Assembly: GCA_002205965.3 (NCBI GenBank)
Contig: NADL03000692.1
Coordinates: forward strand, 310,001 to 374,000
Origin: Kappaphycus alvarezii
Lineage: Eukaryota; Rhodophyta; Florideophyceae; Gigartinales; Solieriaceae
Direction: 5' to 3'
Length of the DNA stretch: 64,000 nucleotides
Position 1 is the stretch's first letter. The number at the start of each line of letters is the position of its first letter. A program made the translations under genes and the position numbers. The notes below the pieces were generated by a model that was not told the origin of the DNA, ran no database searches, and saw nothing but the letters and a program-made list of their open reading frames with translations. Shown piece by piece: positions 1 to 11,700 of the stretch.

Positions 1-48
1 CCCTCTCCCTCCCTCCACACCCCCACTAACCCACACCCCAACCCGCAG
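1..48 (+). other. 3' end of an intron of the oxidoreductase gene
   Basis: Pyrimidine/C-rich sequence with a CACTAAC branch-point-like motif near 24-30 and a terminal CCCGCAG at 42-48. Coding similarity to the second gene copy (51768-53880) begins exactly after this AG. The phase is the same as in that copy, where one base completes a split Asp codon. The first exon lies outside the window. Confidence 0.8.
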
Positions 49-1834
49 CTTCAAAGACGCACACCTATTTTACAAATTCATCCACGCTACCGACCGTGGC
101 GGTCGCCCCAACACCCCCGCCGGACACCTCGTCTCATGGGCCGACTTTCTCCCCGCACCCACACCCCATCACCCCGGACATCTCACCCCTTCCCTTCCGC
201 TCCCATCGTTCCAAGAGTCGGACCAACCTGTGCGCAGTGTGCACCCGCCATTCTGGCCCTTGGATCAGCATAATGTAACACTGTTGGATAATGTGCGCCC
301 GGCCCAGTGGATCCAACCGCAGTTTGACGGCGTTTACACGCTGGTGGTTCTCGGTGCGGGGGCGGGTGGCTTGCTCACGGCGCTTGGTGCCGCGGGTGTG
401 GGCGCAAGGGTGGCATTGGTGGAGGGTAACGTGTTGGGTGGTGATTGTTTGAATGTCGGGTGTGTCCCGAGTAAGGCGTTGATTCATGCGGCCAATTTGG
501 CGCATGCTTTGGGCGATGGGCGCACGTTGGCTGACGCGGGCGTTGTTTTGAAGGGCGCGTCGGTCGCCGTGGATTTTGCGGCCACTATGAAGAGGTTGAG
601 GGGCGTTAGGGCAAGAATTAGTCACGTGGACTCGGCGGAGCGCTATGCAAAGGAGTTGGGCGTGGATGTGTATTTTGGGTATGCAAAGTTTACGGGCCCT
701 GATAGTGTGGAGGTGAATGACACCACTTTGAAGTTCAAAAAGGCTGTTGTTGCTACGGGTGGGTATCCGGCCATTCCGGCTATTGAGGGACTGGCGGATT
801 TGCATGAGAGGAGTTTCAGGGGGAGGGGGGCGCGGCCGGGGGTGGCGGTTGTTACGAATGAGACGGTGTTTAATTTGACAGAGTTGCCAAAGCGGTTTGG
901 TGTAATTGGTACCGGGGTTATTGGTATGGAATTGGCACAGGCGATGCAAAGGTTGGGGAGTCAGGTTACCATGTTTGGCAGGTCGGGAAAGGTGTTGCCC
1001 AAGGAGGATTCGGATTTAGCTGCCATTATCAAGGCGCAGATGGAAAAGGACGGCGTTGAATTTCGATTGAGAGTGGAAAGGTATGATGGCATTGAGTTGA
1101 CCGGGAATGTCGCCGAGGAGTGGTATGAGGAAATTCTGATGAGGACCGTGGAGGGAGGGGAAGCAAAGGAGTATCTGTTTGATGCAATTTTGGTGAGTGC
1201 TGGCCGGAAACCCAATGTGGCGAACCTTGGTTTGGAAAAGGCGGGTGTAGAGTTCGACACCAGCACTGGGCTCAAAGTGAATGACACACTGCAGACAACA
1301 AATCCGAAGATTTATGGTGTTGGGGATTGTTGCAGTGCTTTCAAATTTACGCATGTAGCAGACTTTATGGCCAGGATGGTTATTCGGAATGCACTGTTCT
1401 TTGGAAACTATGAGATGTCTAGCTTGTTGATTCCGTATGCAACATTTACTTCACCAGAGCTTGCGCATGTCGGCCTTTACGAAAAGGATATGAAGGAACA
1501 AGGTATTGCGTACAAGACGTTTGAAAAGCACTTTGACGACAATGATCGGGCCATTTGTGAGGGAACCACGGAGGGTTTGGTGCGCATCCACGTGGAGGAC
1601 AAATCGGATCGCATTTTAGGAGCAAGTATTTGCGGGGAGGGGGCTGGAAACATGATCAGTGAGATTACATTGGCTATTCAAAGCAAAACGGGCTTGGGTG
1701 CCCTAGCAAGCGTCATCCATCCGTATCCGACGACTGGGGAGGCGATTCGTCAAGCAGGTGATCTGTACAATCGGACGCGATTGACCAATACTGTGAAGCA
1801 GATCTTGAGGGGAATAGTCAAAATTCAAACTTAG
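49..1834 (+). CDS. DEP / FAD-dependent pyridine nucleotide-disulfide oxidoreductase, last exon (copy 1, 5' partial)
   Basis: About 594 codons of a class-I flavin disulfide reductase. The exon opens with the end of a DEP domain (FKDAHLFYKFI) and a linker. It then has the FAD-binding GAGAGG motif, the redox-active disulfide motif GGDCLNVGCVPSK, an NAD(P)H-binding GTGVIGMELAQ motif, the second FAD motif IYGVGDC, and the dimerisation domain ending in the HPYPTTGE His-Glu active-site signature. Family members pass electrons from NAD(P)H through FAD to the Cys pair and on to a disulfide or metal substrate. It is mercuric-reductase-like in sequence, but no C-terminal Cys pair is visible, so I do not call it MerA. 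No break is seen in the exon. The first ATG at 230 is not a real start, because the frame is open and conserved back to the splice acceptor at 48. The substrate is unknown. Confidence 0.9.
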
Positions 1835-2282
1835 AGGGCCAGCCTTAGAACCAAAATATCAACTTTTTGCCTATTTTCACGAAGTCTCCGTTGCCAGTTC
1901 TAAAGGACTCGGACATGGAAATCTTCTGCCGCATTTATTGCCATTCTTTGCCTTGGATACGGGGGATGTGGCACACTAGGCTATGAAAAGAGGCAAGCCT
2001 GCTGAAGGCCACAGATAATACAGTCAGTGTCCCATCTTGCATTGGAGAGTTGCTGAAGAATGCAACACCAACAAATGCAGTTTGCTAGAGTGTGTGCATC
2101 AAATGGAAGCTACGTTGCTAGCATTTTTAGAATCGGTATGGAATACAACACCAACAAGTGCAATTTGTTGGAGAGTGTACATTTAATGGGGTTTACGTGA
2201 TTAGCTTTTTTAGTAGGGTAGTGTTGCATCCACACGCTCCATCCTGGTGATCTCTAACGATGTTCCCTACAAGTAGCACTAT
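1835..2282. repeat. 3' flank with a diverged tandem duplication (about 83-bp period, 2059-2215)
   Basis: No gene is supported here. Two diverged units begin at about 2059 and 2142. Each carries an AA-Y-ACACCAACAA motif, then TGCARTTTG, GAGTGT and a conserved AGC-TTTTTA end. The second unit stops just before the copia-type element begins. Confidence 0.55.
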
Positions 2283-2758
2283 TGCAAAATAATTGGGATA
2301 CGTAGATACAAAAATAAATAGTTCCAACCTGAATAAATAAATAAATACGACAATTGGACTTAGAATGATTAATGAATAGAAAACCAAATTTAATGATATC
2401 TGATAGAGGGGAATGTTTCGATCGCCCGAGGATGTAAAAAATATTTCTAACAACCTAGTACTACTCATACTCTACACTAGGGTACAATAATTTTGGTAGA
2501 CATGATTCAGGCTCAGCAATAATTATTTCAGTATTTTCCAGGTAAGCACTCATCCAGATAATAATTTGTTGGCATCATAAATGCAATAATTATAGTCTGT
2601 ATAATATAAAAACCCAACTGTCGGACATAAAACTTATTACACACTAATTTCAGGATAAAATAAAGCCAGTGTAAAATAGATAAAATTATTCCTTGATGAT
2701 TCGCAATAAATATAAGTTGTGGGCATCAATAAAAATATTGCTCAACAATTCAGCATCA
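2283..2758 (-). repeat. 3' LTR of the short copia-type element
   Basis: Nearly identical to 5976-6452. In element orientation the repeat opens TGATGCTGAATTG and closes ATTTTGCA, giving TG..CA ends. Confidence 0.85.
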
Positions 2759-5700
2759 TAATGCTGATCCAGATTGTAAAAATGCAGACTTCACATCAAC
2801 CTTTGATAAATTCCATTTGAAAATTGTAGCAATTGATAAGAGAATTCTAATTGCCATCGGAGAACAAGATTTCGAATCAGTTCTCAAATTATTTTTCTCC
2901 TTGTCCTCATTTCCATGCGGAGCAATTCGAGCCTTACAATAATATTTTCCATCATCCAAAATTTCTATTTTGTATAAAGCGTGACTGGATATTACATTCG
3001 AGTCGGGAGGAATTTTTGAACCATGAATTTTTGAACAGGTAGTGAGAAACTTATTTTCTTCCGTATTGTACGCATTTGAAATAATATGAGATGGAAGTCC
3101 AGATGCTTGATGAAGTAAAAAGTCTTTAGATCCAAACCTTTTATGATAAAAACTCAGATCTTTTTGTTCAGATGATTTCAATTCCGTTCCAGGTAACAAC
3201 TCAATTTCATGCGCATCAATTCCATCGTTTTCATCGATAGGGATATGAATTAAATTTTCAGGGTGTAGGGAACTAAGTTCAGATTCAATCGGAACATGTT
3301 CGAGAGATAATATGTTTTTAGATTCTGATAAATTTCCATCAATTTCTAATTCATTATATTTTTCGACATCAGTAGTCATATTTGAGTTAAAATTACCATC
3401 ATCAGAATGATCGTCAAAATTGTTTTCGCCCACATTCTTCACTTCGGTAATATTTGTTTCATCATAAATATCTTCCACAGAATATTCAATAGACTGATTC
3501 AATAAATCATTTGCCTTTTGAATTTGGTATGCTAGTTCATTAGATGAAACGGAATGTCGGACATCTTCAATTGCAGCATGTATAAATTTTCCATTGGATC
3601 CAGGTACTGTGACGATAAGAGATTTTTTTGTCGAATTTCAATACTGGTTTGGGCGATGACCAAGATCCTCTTTTCTGATTTGGTAGATGAATAAAAATTT
3701 CCACAATATCGCCAACATTAATTGGGATATCGGTCACAGACTTTGATTTTAGAATAAGATTTAATTTCCTCTTGGCTATTAGCTCATTATGAGCTTCTCT
3801 TAAATCATTTGGTAGACTTAGAGGATCAGAATTATCGATGGGCCGACTGTGACCAATGGCAAGCTCGTATTAAGGAACAACATCAATTCCATATAAATCA
3901 TTCGATATTTGAAACATTCGAGCGATACGAACCAAATTACTTGCAGAAGAATCGGATATTTTTAAACGGATATAAGTGTTTCTCAATGTTTTATGTTTCG
4001 ACTAAATAGAATTTTTGTTGTGGCGGCGGGAACCAATAGGACAAAATGAAATTCCTCTTTCCTCAAGATAGTTTCTGAAAATATCATTGTCAAACGCCTG
4101 ATCTCCCATTAAATTGTTAGGGTCCCAAAATGTTGTTAACCATAGAGTCTCAATACAATTAATGCAATTTTCCATACTTAAGGAGGGCACTGTTGAACCA
4201 TTTGAATATCTGGTAACTGGGTCCATAATGTGAAAAATATCCAAGTTTTCCACAAAAAAGTGATCCACACGCACCAATTCATTAAATCCGCGAGATAAAG
4301 AGCTTAAAGATACTGCAAGAGGATGAGATGTTTTTTTTGTGACATCGCAAAATTTGCAGTAGTCAATTATGTTTGATAGATACTTATTGCATTCATCGTC
4401 CCATATGAAATTTCTTTGTAACAATAGTTTTAAATCATCATAATTTGAGTGACCACATACATGTTTGTGCACCTTATTAATTATTTTCTTTTCAGCCCAA
4501 GATATATTTTTTGATGTATTGATATTGTTGGAACAAATTGCTGATAGAAATGACTTTTCAATAGGGTCTGATGATTGTATAAATATATTTCCGGGTATAT
4601 GACAATGATGAGCATGATCCACCAATGTTATCGAATCGATTGAATTATTTGCGGACTTGAACTCGATGCGGTTGTCCATCATATGAATAATATTTGATTT
4701 TCTTGTGATATTTCTTCCAATAAACCATTGTGATGATCCACTGATTATTAGATGTCCTATTTTAACATGATTTCCATTGTCTGAAATAGCTGATAAAAAT
4801 ACTGAACCGATCATTTTTCTTTTTTAGCTTGAGTGGACGCCATTTCCGTATTGCCAGAAGGACGTGGCCTTAATAAATTCAGGAAGGTCATCCAGACTTC
4901 CATTCCATTCCGGTAAAATAAGTTTCGAAAGTGCTCGTAATTCAACAATCCTCATTCACTATACTATATAGGTGCTCCATCATCAAGTAACGGACCTGGA
5001 TAAAACCCACTTGACGGAGAATCAAGCACAGTTTTATACCATATGAAATGTTACAGAACCAGAATCATTTTTGTATTTGATATTTTCTGCATTTCCCATT
5101 TTAGATGATGAACCTTTACGATAATTTTTACCACTCTTGCATTTATCTTTTTCATAGGTCCAATGGCCAATCTCTCCACATCTGTCACAAGTTGATTTTG
5201 CCTTGAGGGCAGCAAAGTCTTCAGGAGATAATCTTTGCTTATTATTTTTCTTGAAAATTTTCTTTTCTCCGTATGCAATATTTGATTGACTTGAAGAGAT
5301 ATATTCTTGAGAATTTGCATATGTTTGATTTGTATTTTTTGGTTTATCACATGCACTAATAATAGATGATATTTCTTAATATTTGATTGACTCTAGGATT
5401 TTTCATTTTTCCGAACCGGCTTCTGCTTCATGCTTCGGATAAGCAGCAGTCAAAATAGATACTCGCTGGTTTGAATCAATTTTGGAATTAGCCAGGAGTA
5501 AAAATTATGCCAATGCTTCAGGTAATTTCGAAGTACAAGTAGATGAATGAAGTCGGGCAATTTGAGCATCAAACCGTGATTCAAAATTTTTGAAAGACTT
5601 ATTATCACCACGAGTAGTGTGTAATAGATCTAAGAATTTTTGAAATGTATCTGATATAGATGATAGATGATCCACCTTATGAATAGCGTTAGCGATCGCT

Positions 5701-5961
5701 AATGCACCATTTTCAGACTGATTTTCTGTGTCTGGAATCTTCTTACAAATATCAAGAGCTCGTCCAAATAATTGTGATTGTAAGACACGACCTTGTACTG
5801 CCTTAAGAACCTTATTAGAATTTGATGCTGGTAATAAATCATGGACAGATTTCCATTTGTGAACAGCATCAAAATATTTTTCTTGAGGTCCTTTACCATC
5901 TGTCCGAGGAGCCGTGCGAAGATCCCATGAAAAATTCCGCCTTGAAGTAATTTCGGGGCGA

Positions 5962-5975
5962 TCTAGGCCCATAAC
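5962..5975 (-). promoter_or_regulatory. primer-binding site, tRNA-iMet anticodon-arm type
   Basis: Immediately inside the 5' LTR the minus strand reads GTTATGGGCCTAGAT. This is complementary to the anticodon stem-loop of initiator tRNA-Met (canonical GGGCCCAUAAC), not to the tRNA 3' end. The same arrangement is known for Drosophila copia. The second copia element at 32165 has a near-identical site. Confidence 0.65.
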
Positions 5976-6452
5976 TGCAAAATAGTTGGGATAGGCAGAT
6001 ACAAAAAATAAATAGTTCCAACTTGAATAAATAAATAAATACGACAATTGGACTTAGAATGATTAATGAATAGAAAACCAAATTTAATGATATCTGATAG
6101 AGGGGAATGTTTCGATCGCCCGAGGATGTAAAAAATATTTCTAACAACCTAGTACTACTCATACTCTACACTAGGGTACAATAATTTTGGTAGACATGAT
6201 TCAGGCTCAGCAATAATTATTGCAGTATTTTCCAGGTAAGCAATCATCCAGATAATAATTTGTTGGCATCATAAATGCAATAATTATAGTCTGTATAATA
6301 TAAAAACCCAACTGTCGGACATAAAACTTATTACACACTAATTTCAGGATAAAATAAAGCCAGTGTAAAATAGATAAAATTATTCCTTGATGATTCACAA
6401 TGAATGTAAATTGTGGGCCTCAACAGAAATATTGCTCAACAATTCAGCATCA
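5976..6452 (-). repeat. 5' LTR of the short copia-type element
   Basis: Matches 2283-2758 along its whole length (477 versus 476 bp) with scattered substitutions. ORFs seen inside it are LTR sequence, not genes. Confidence 0.85.
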
Positions 6453-6631
6453 CTGTAGGACACCAGGATAGAGATTAAAATATTTGGTCAATTTTCACAA
6501 CTATGCCCATCTTGCCTCCCACACCCCTGCCTCACATTTTGGCGCCATCTGCAGCCCCTCCTATCACCCCTACAATGCTACTGGATCCGTCAAATTCGAT
6601 ATAAGCACAACAAGCGCCATCGGGGTCTCGC
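6453..6631. other. spacer, nothing recognised
   Basis: C-rich short stretch between the copia-type element and the transposase-like remnant. I see no gene or structured repeat. Confidence 0.5.
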
Positions 6632-9600
6632 GTGTCTGACAGTTCAACACCTCCAGCAGCTAGAAGTCATGGGCGTGGGCATGGGAGGCAAATGGGCGCT
6701 GGAAGAGGTGTGTCAAGAGGAGGAGACCCTTCTAGAGTTCTTTCAAGCGGTAAGGGTGCTTCAACAAGAGGAAAGGATTCTGGAAGAAGTGGAGGTTCTA
6801 TCGCTGAGGTTCTATCTCTGATGCATTTGAGCCAAGAAGAGGTGGAAGGGGCAGAGTTCTTAGTGTTAGGAGTTTGATCGCCTTGATGAAACTCAAGGAT
6901 AGCTTAAACGAGGCTTATCATGTAAGGATATGATAATGGAAACGGATTTCACGGAAAAAATGGTCGTAGATTCGGCGAGATTTTTTGTGCAAAAGAAGTT
7001 GACAAGTTGGAGGTGCAGTGCAAAGTACGAGGGATATTTCCAACTAGTGCTGGTGTTTTGTTTCTGCTTATTGATGGTTTTTTAATGAGGTTATGATATG
7101 GTCGAATGAAGGCATCGCCCTTAAGTGTCTCTTTCAGAACAATGTAACGCTTTCCGATATATATTGCTGTGTTGGTGTTCTTCTGTTGTGTCACACAACT
7201 GGTTTTAGTTTCGAGGAGACAATTAATTTTTTTGCTGCAGTTGGGAAATCAGCCTCCCTCTTTAGAATGAATTCAGCTCATCTTGGAGAACACCAAGGCC
7301 TACTCCCCGACTGGGCGAGGTGATTAAGGGGGCATTACTCGGAGTTCACAGAGGGATAAAATCATTTAGCTAACAGTGTTTGACACTATTCCATTTCGAG
7401 ATAAAAGGTAGGTATTTTTCACGCAATTGCAATTATTGGCAACTCTTGACGATGATCTGTTTAGAAAAAAGGCCGTTGACAATCAAGTTTAGACATTGAG
7501 AAATCGGATGGAGGACAAAAAGAGTCCCACAGCCGATGCATTTGCTGACACTTTACTTCGTATGTTCTTTGGTTTGCGATTTCGGCGACGAGGAGAAGAG
7601 CAGAAGAAGTCTGTGCTCAAGCTTTCATCACTAATTTTTGATGGACGAAGAGAGGAGGCATGCAGTAGGTGAACTGTGACGGTTGACAGAGGATATGGGA
7701 AGGTGGCTTTTATGTATTTACTTTCGGACTTTGGTTTAAGTTCATTTTTTGTTATGTTAGACCACCTGTTAATGGTACATCCTTTTTTAGCAGCACCATT
7801 TCTTGATCCATGTAGGGGTGATGATCAGCAAGTGGCTCTTGAGGTAGAAGATAGTAATTTAGCATCATCAACTAAAACAGCAGCAAATGCGGCGAAAGGT
7901 AATGCCAATACAGGGAATGAGAGCAGGACAGTTGTTGCGAGCAGCGAAAGTCGCAATAACGAGGAGGAAAGTAGCTCTACGGACCAATTCGACAGCGGAG
8001 GCAGTGGGGAAGCAGCACGAGTTTGAGAAAGGGGGTTGAGTGGGGAAGCTTAAGGAGTTGGTAAGGTATAGGAAGTGGGGAAGCTGTAAAATCTCTTTTC
8101 CGGAACGGCACCTACATCGGTGGCTAGACGTCAGCCAGAATATGATCACAGGATGGAGTATGTAATAGACAACAATTCATCATTGGGGCCTGTATTTTAC
8201 TTTGGTACCAAGTCAGCTGGAGCCGGTCTTCGAGTTGGTCAGCAGAGGATTTCAGCTGTTGCTTTAAGGAAACTGCTTCGTTTCATGTACACGGTTCCTG
8301 ACTCTATTCAAGTCAAGTTGAACAATTGGATTGCTGTTACCAAGTCGGGAATGGATCTAAAAAAGATCGAACCCAGAGAGAGAAAGAGTCCATTCGTGAG
8401 TTGAAAAATTTGCCGGGGACCAAATTCACCAGAGATGCGAGCTACTCACTGTTGGGCAGCAGTGTGGCGACTGGTTTGTGCTATGCCAGCTCCGAGTGAG
8501 CGGCACTATTGCAGGTATATTTTAAAAGGCCTCGGAGGTGGTGAGAGAGATTTTTAGATTGGATCGAAGAAGTTCTGCCGAGAAAAGAGGCAAGAAACTG
8601 GCTTCGGCTTTCTTTTGTTGACTAGTTCAGTTCTAAGGCGTTAACTGAGGCAATGATGAGAGTATCTGAGACTATAGGGCCGTTTGGAGTGCAGTTACTA
8701 CCAAATTGTTTTTCAAGGGAGTGTTTGAGATCGGAATGGCTGCCATGAAAGGGGATAGATATTTGGCATACTCAACGGATTGAGTCGTCAAACTACAGAA
8801 GTGTTACTTTGGGGGTTAGGTTGGAATTAGGAGGGGAGTAGTGTTCGCTAACAATGCTAGAGATCAATACGCGCATATCCGCTTCAACTTTTGTTGCTTC
8901 TGCGAAAGTTAGAACAAATGATTTGATTAGGAGTTACATGGGTAATAAAGTGTCTAAGAAGTAAATTATTAAAAAAATGGCTAAGTTACTACACCAGCTC
9001 ATTTTGCTTCAATTTAGTTTGGCTCTGTACGTAGTGGCTGCCGAGACTGAGATACTTTACATGGAGATCGTCAAGTTCTTTAATAACGTTTTTCAGGATT
9101 TTTTCCATGCTCTGAGGGATTTTGTATCCCCGAAAGCATCCTGGTCTCGTTAAGCGGAACCAAGTATCCCATCTTTTGTAAGGCAGAAGCGGAAGATAAC
9201 TCTGCAGTCTAGGACTCAATTCTGGCATAGTCGATTGTTATGTTAAGGCTAGAGGACCTTTCTTGCCCGTTAATATTTTCAAACTCGGTGTGCAGTATTT
9301 CTATTTGAAGACAAAAAGCCAGGCTGGATGGGGCAACAAAAATTCGTGTGCCACAGTCATCCACATCCCTCCTGCATTGGGAACAGAAGCTTTTCTCACA
9401 GTCTATTGAGACTGTGGCAATAAATGCGGTTATTGGTTTGCGTATGTGTGAGAGAAGAAATTTACTATAGTCTCTGAAAGTGTTTCGTACCTTTGATGGC
9501 TATAAAAACTTGCTGGGAAAGGTGCATTCAACGGCAAAGTTAATGATGGATGTCTCCAACGAGCTTTTTTGTCATATCGGCACACTCTCTGCGGCATTTC

Positions 9601-10252
9601 TGGGAAGAAAAATAGACGAAGGGACTGCAAAAGATAGAGTATTACCAGGTTATAGTCCTCTTTCTAATGGGGAGATTAATCGTATAGTTCGAAGTGCTAA
9701 ATACAGGAGGAACAAGCAATTTTCATACTTCAACAGCTCTGATGGAAGTATCTTACCTCTTGCTGCTAATTGAAACGAACCATAATTTTAGAATTATCTT
9801 TACCGTTATCTTTTGGGAAAAAACGGGACGTTAAACGAGGTCAAAGATCTTCCTAGAAATGTTCAATCTGATATGTAAACCTATGCCTGGAAGTACACCC
9901 TGGTTTACGCAAGACGTGCTTGAGCCTTTGGTACATCAAGAAAGAGCTGAGGCTAAGGCACGTTCCTTAGACATTGTCTTAATGTCATTCAAGAGCAGAA
10001 AGCAGCCGTGCATCAAGAGCCGGTGGAAACATGGATGATTCAGAGGCTATCTCTTTTCATGATTTTCAGGGCACGGAGCGCGATTGCTTGAACGTAACGG
10101 GTGACGACTTTGCTGTGAGAGAGGGCGGAAGCGTTGATAATAGGGAGGTTGAAGTGGTTTCAAGGAGAAGGTCTCGTCGATTTATTACTAACTCTTCGAC
10201 TCCTGCACAAGAAGTCGCTACACGCGAACTCGTGCAAATTAGGGTCTTGTAA
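6632..10252 (+). mobile_element. decayed, unclassified transposase-like element
   Basis: A string of plus-strand coding remnants in different frames. At 6632-6877 is an Arg-Gly-rich segment. At 7093-7323 is a segment containing NVTLSDIYCCVGVLLLCHTTG. At 7676-8026 is a segment opening TVDRGYGKVAF and continuing LLMVHPFLAAPFLDP. At 8120-8404 is YVIDNNSSLGPVFYFGTKS followed by LRFMYTVPDSI and WIAV. At 9480-9773 is a further conserved-looking block. The DRGYG plus HPF plus LGP..K arrangement resembles DDE-type transposases I remember from oomycete and algal repeats, but I cannot name a superfamily. Frame changes between blocks and stops show it is dead. No terminal repeats were found. The outer limits are approximate. 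Confidence 0.4.
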
Positions 10253-10408
10253 GAAATAGAAGGGCCTCTTAATTCGCGGATAAAATTTTAGAGTTATTTT
10301 TAGAAGACGAAGGACGTAAGATATAGTTTTACCATAGCATTAAGGCATAACAGCAGGGCTCTTCTGATCGATATATCGATTAACAGTCAATTTTCAACCC
10401 CCGTTAGC
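10253..10408. other. AT-rich spacer, nothing recognised
   Basis: No coding or repeat signal was found between the transposase-like remnant and the solo LTR. Confidence 0.5.
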
Positions 10409-10921
10409 TGTAACGAATATGCCCATACATTACATCAAATACCCTGACAGTATCCCTCCCGTAACCACTACTAAGGATTTACTCTGCAAGAAGAAATCAG
10501 TGCAACTTGCGCACTGTAACCCGACACCAGTGTAAAACACAATACCATACCGCTTTGTGCAAATAAAATGACATGAATCCACCGGGCCTATCTCCTGTTG
10601 TTCTCGAAACATTGTGGACCTCAACAATCATCAATTACTTTATGCTACCTTGCCAATTGGACCAATGTAGCTTTGCAATGATGTTTAGTATTGTCGCTAT
10701 CACCGACAGCTGCTACGTGAGCCTTCATAATCTTGTATTTTCATACTACAGGGAGCTTTACCTACAATAACTTTGAATTCCGTATCGTTTGCTTACAATT
10801 TATCTCTACCGGTGTTGTGCTTTTTCTATATAAACCTCAGTGTGATGGTTCGGCCCGTTACGAGAAGCATCAACCAACAGTACAACAATCGATTACATTT
10901 TGTGCGCTCAACAAACCATAT
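10409..10921 (+). repeat. probable solo LTR related to the chromodomain gypsy element
   Basis: Collinear similarity to the 3' LTR at 48864-49380. Shared blocks are TTGGACCAATGTA, AATAACTTTGAATTC, a TATATAAACC promoter-like box near 10828, and a terminal GTGCGCTCAACAA block. The length is about 510 bp, like that LTR (517 bp). No internal gypsy sequence flanks it. The copy is strongly diverged, so it is older than the element at 42.5 kb. The ends are approximate. Confidence 0.5.
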
Positions 10922-11257
10922 TAGCACACCTTGGACCCCATATTGACGGCTTTACTGTGTTCATAATTTTTTAAAATAAGCTCTCAAACTTGATTTGCAG
11001 TGAGCTAATGTACTGTCCTTTGACTTTATCGAAATATATCAGAGATCTAATGAAATGATTCGAACGAAAGGCTGCTCAAAGTCGGTGAGTCATATATTGA
11101 TCATGAAATTTCGGCATTAGGTATATATCCTTGTTGATTGGCCCCAAAGTCTCAAACAAATATATTAAGTACTATAAAGTTCATTCAAGGGAATCGTGTG
11201 AACGAGAAAGAGTAACAGTAGATACTATCAGGATAGTATCTATATTTACTCCTAATT
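10922..11257. other. spacer, nothing recognised
   Basis: AT-rich sequence with no supported gene or repeat. Confidence 0.5.
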
Positions 11258-11700
11258 TTAGTTCTCGAGATCCGAGCAAATTAATTCCTCAAAAATACCT
11301 TCAATGCAGTCCTTACAAGTTCCTTCGAACAGCTCCGAATGAAAAATAGCCTCCTCGGGCATATAAAGCTCATCCAAGCCCCCATCAAGAACCCTAACCT
11401 CCGTCTCATGCCCAGCAGAGGAGTTGAAAATAATGATTACTCCCTCACGCTTCCCCCTGTCCTCAGCTGCACTACGGTTATACAATAGTGGCTCCCATCG
11501 GTTCACTCAATCCTTCTCACCTTCTGAACCCTCCACATCTGCCTCAGATTCGACCTCCTCTACTTCCTCCACTACCATCTCTGACTCCTCTGCCTCCTGA
11601 AAGCAGTGCAAACGTACTCACTCCAGAAGGCGTTCCAGGCCCATCCTTTTATGGAAGTCTTCGTAGTCGTTTGACCCATCGACACCAAGACTAGGGTGTT
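11258..11700 (-). pseudogene. acidic protein family, copy a (broken)
   Basis: Minus-strand reading gives DYEDFHKRMGLERLLE, then an acidic Glu-rich stretch, then RWEPLLYNRSAAED and REGVIIIFNSSA. This is collinear with copy c at 17449 (DYDDYCRRLDREHVREW, Glu-rich run, WEPLVYNGGGAS). Two in-frame stops separate the blocks, so this copy is a pseudogene of a host or element-borne family of unknown function. The open frame 11258-11506 covers only its C-terminal half. Confidence 0.6.

Larger units (their letters stand above)
2283..6452 (-). mobile_element. Ty1/copia-type LTR retrotransposon fossil, short form
   Basis: This 4.2-kb element is bounded by two LTRs of about 476 bp. Reading on the minus strand from 5976 downward, the parts are: a priming site; a gag region (about 5970-5400); a zinc-knuckle and protease region (about 5350-4950, with a LLDDGAP-like motif); a pre-integrase zinc region and integrase start (about 4810-4000, HKHVCGHSNYDDL); and the beginning of reverse transcriptase (about 3100-2760, VDVKSAFLQSG). 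RNase H is not seen, and the element is shorter than an autonomous copia element. It is broken, with several interruptions. The two LTRs differ at only a few percent of positions by eye, so the insertion is fairly young. I found no clear target-site duplication. Confidence 0.85.

Noticed and set aside
49-1834. Calling the oxidoreductase a true mercuric reductase
   Set aside because: No heavy-metal-binding N-terminal domain and no C-terminal Cys pair are visible. A DEP domain is present instead.
2193-2468. Open frame repeated at 5893-6162
   Set aside because: It lies in the two LTRs of the copia-type element and is duplicated only because the LTRs are.
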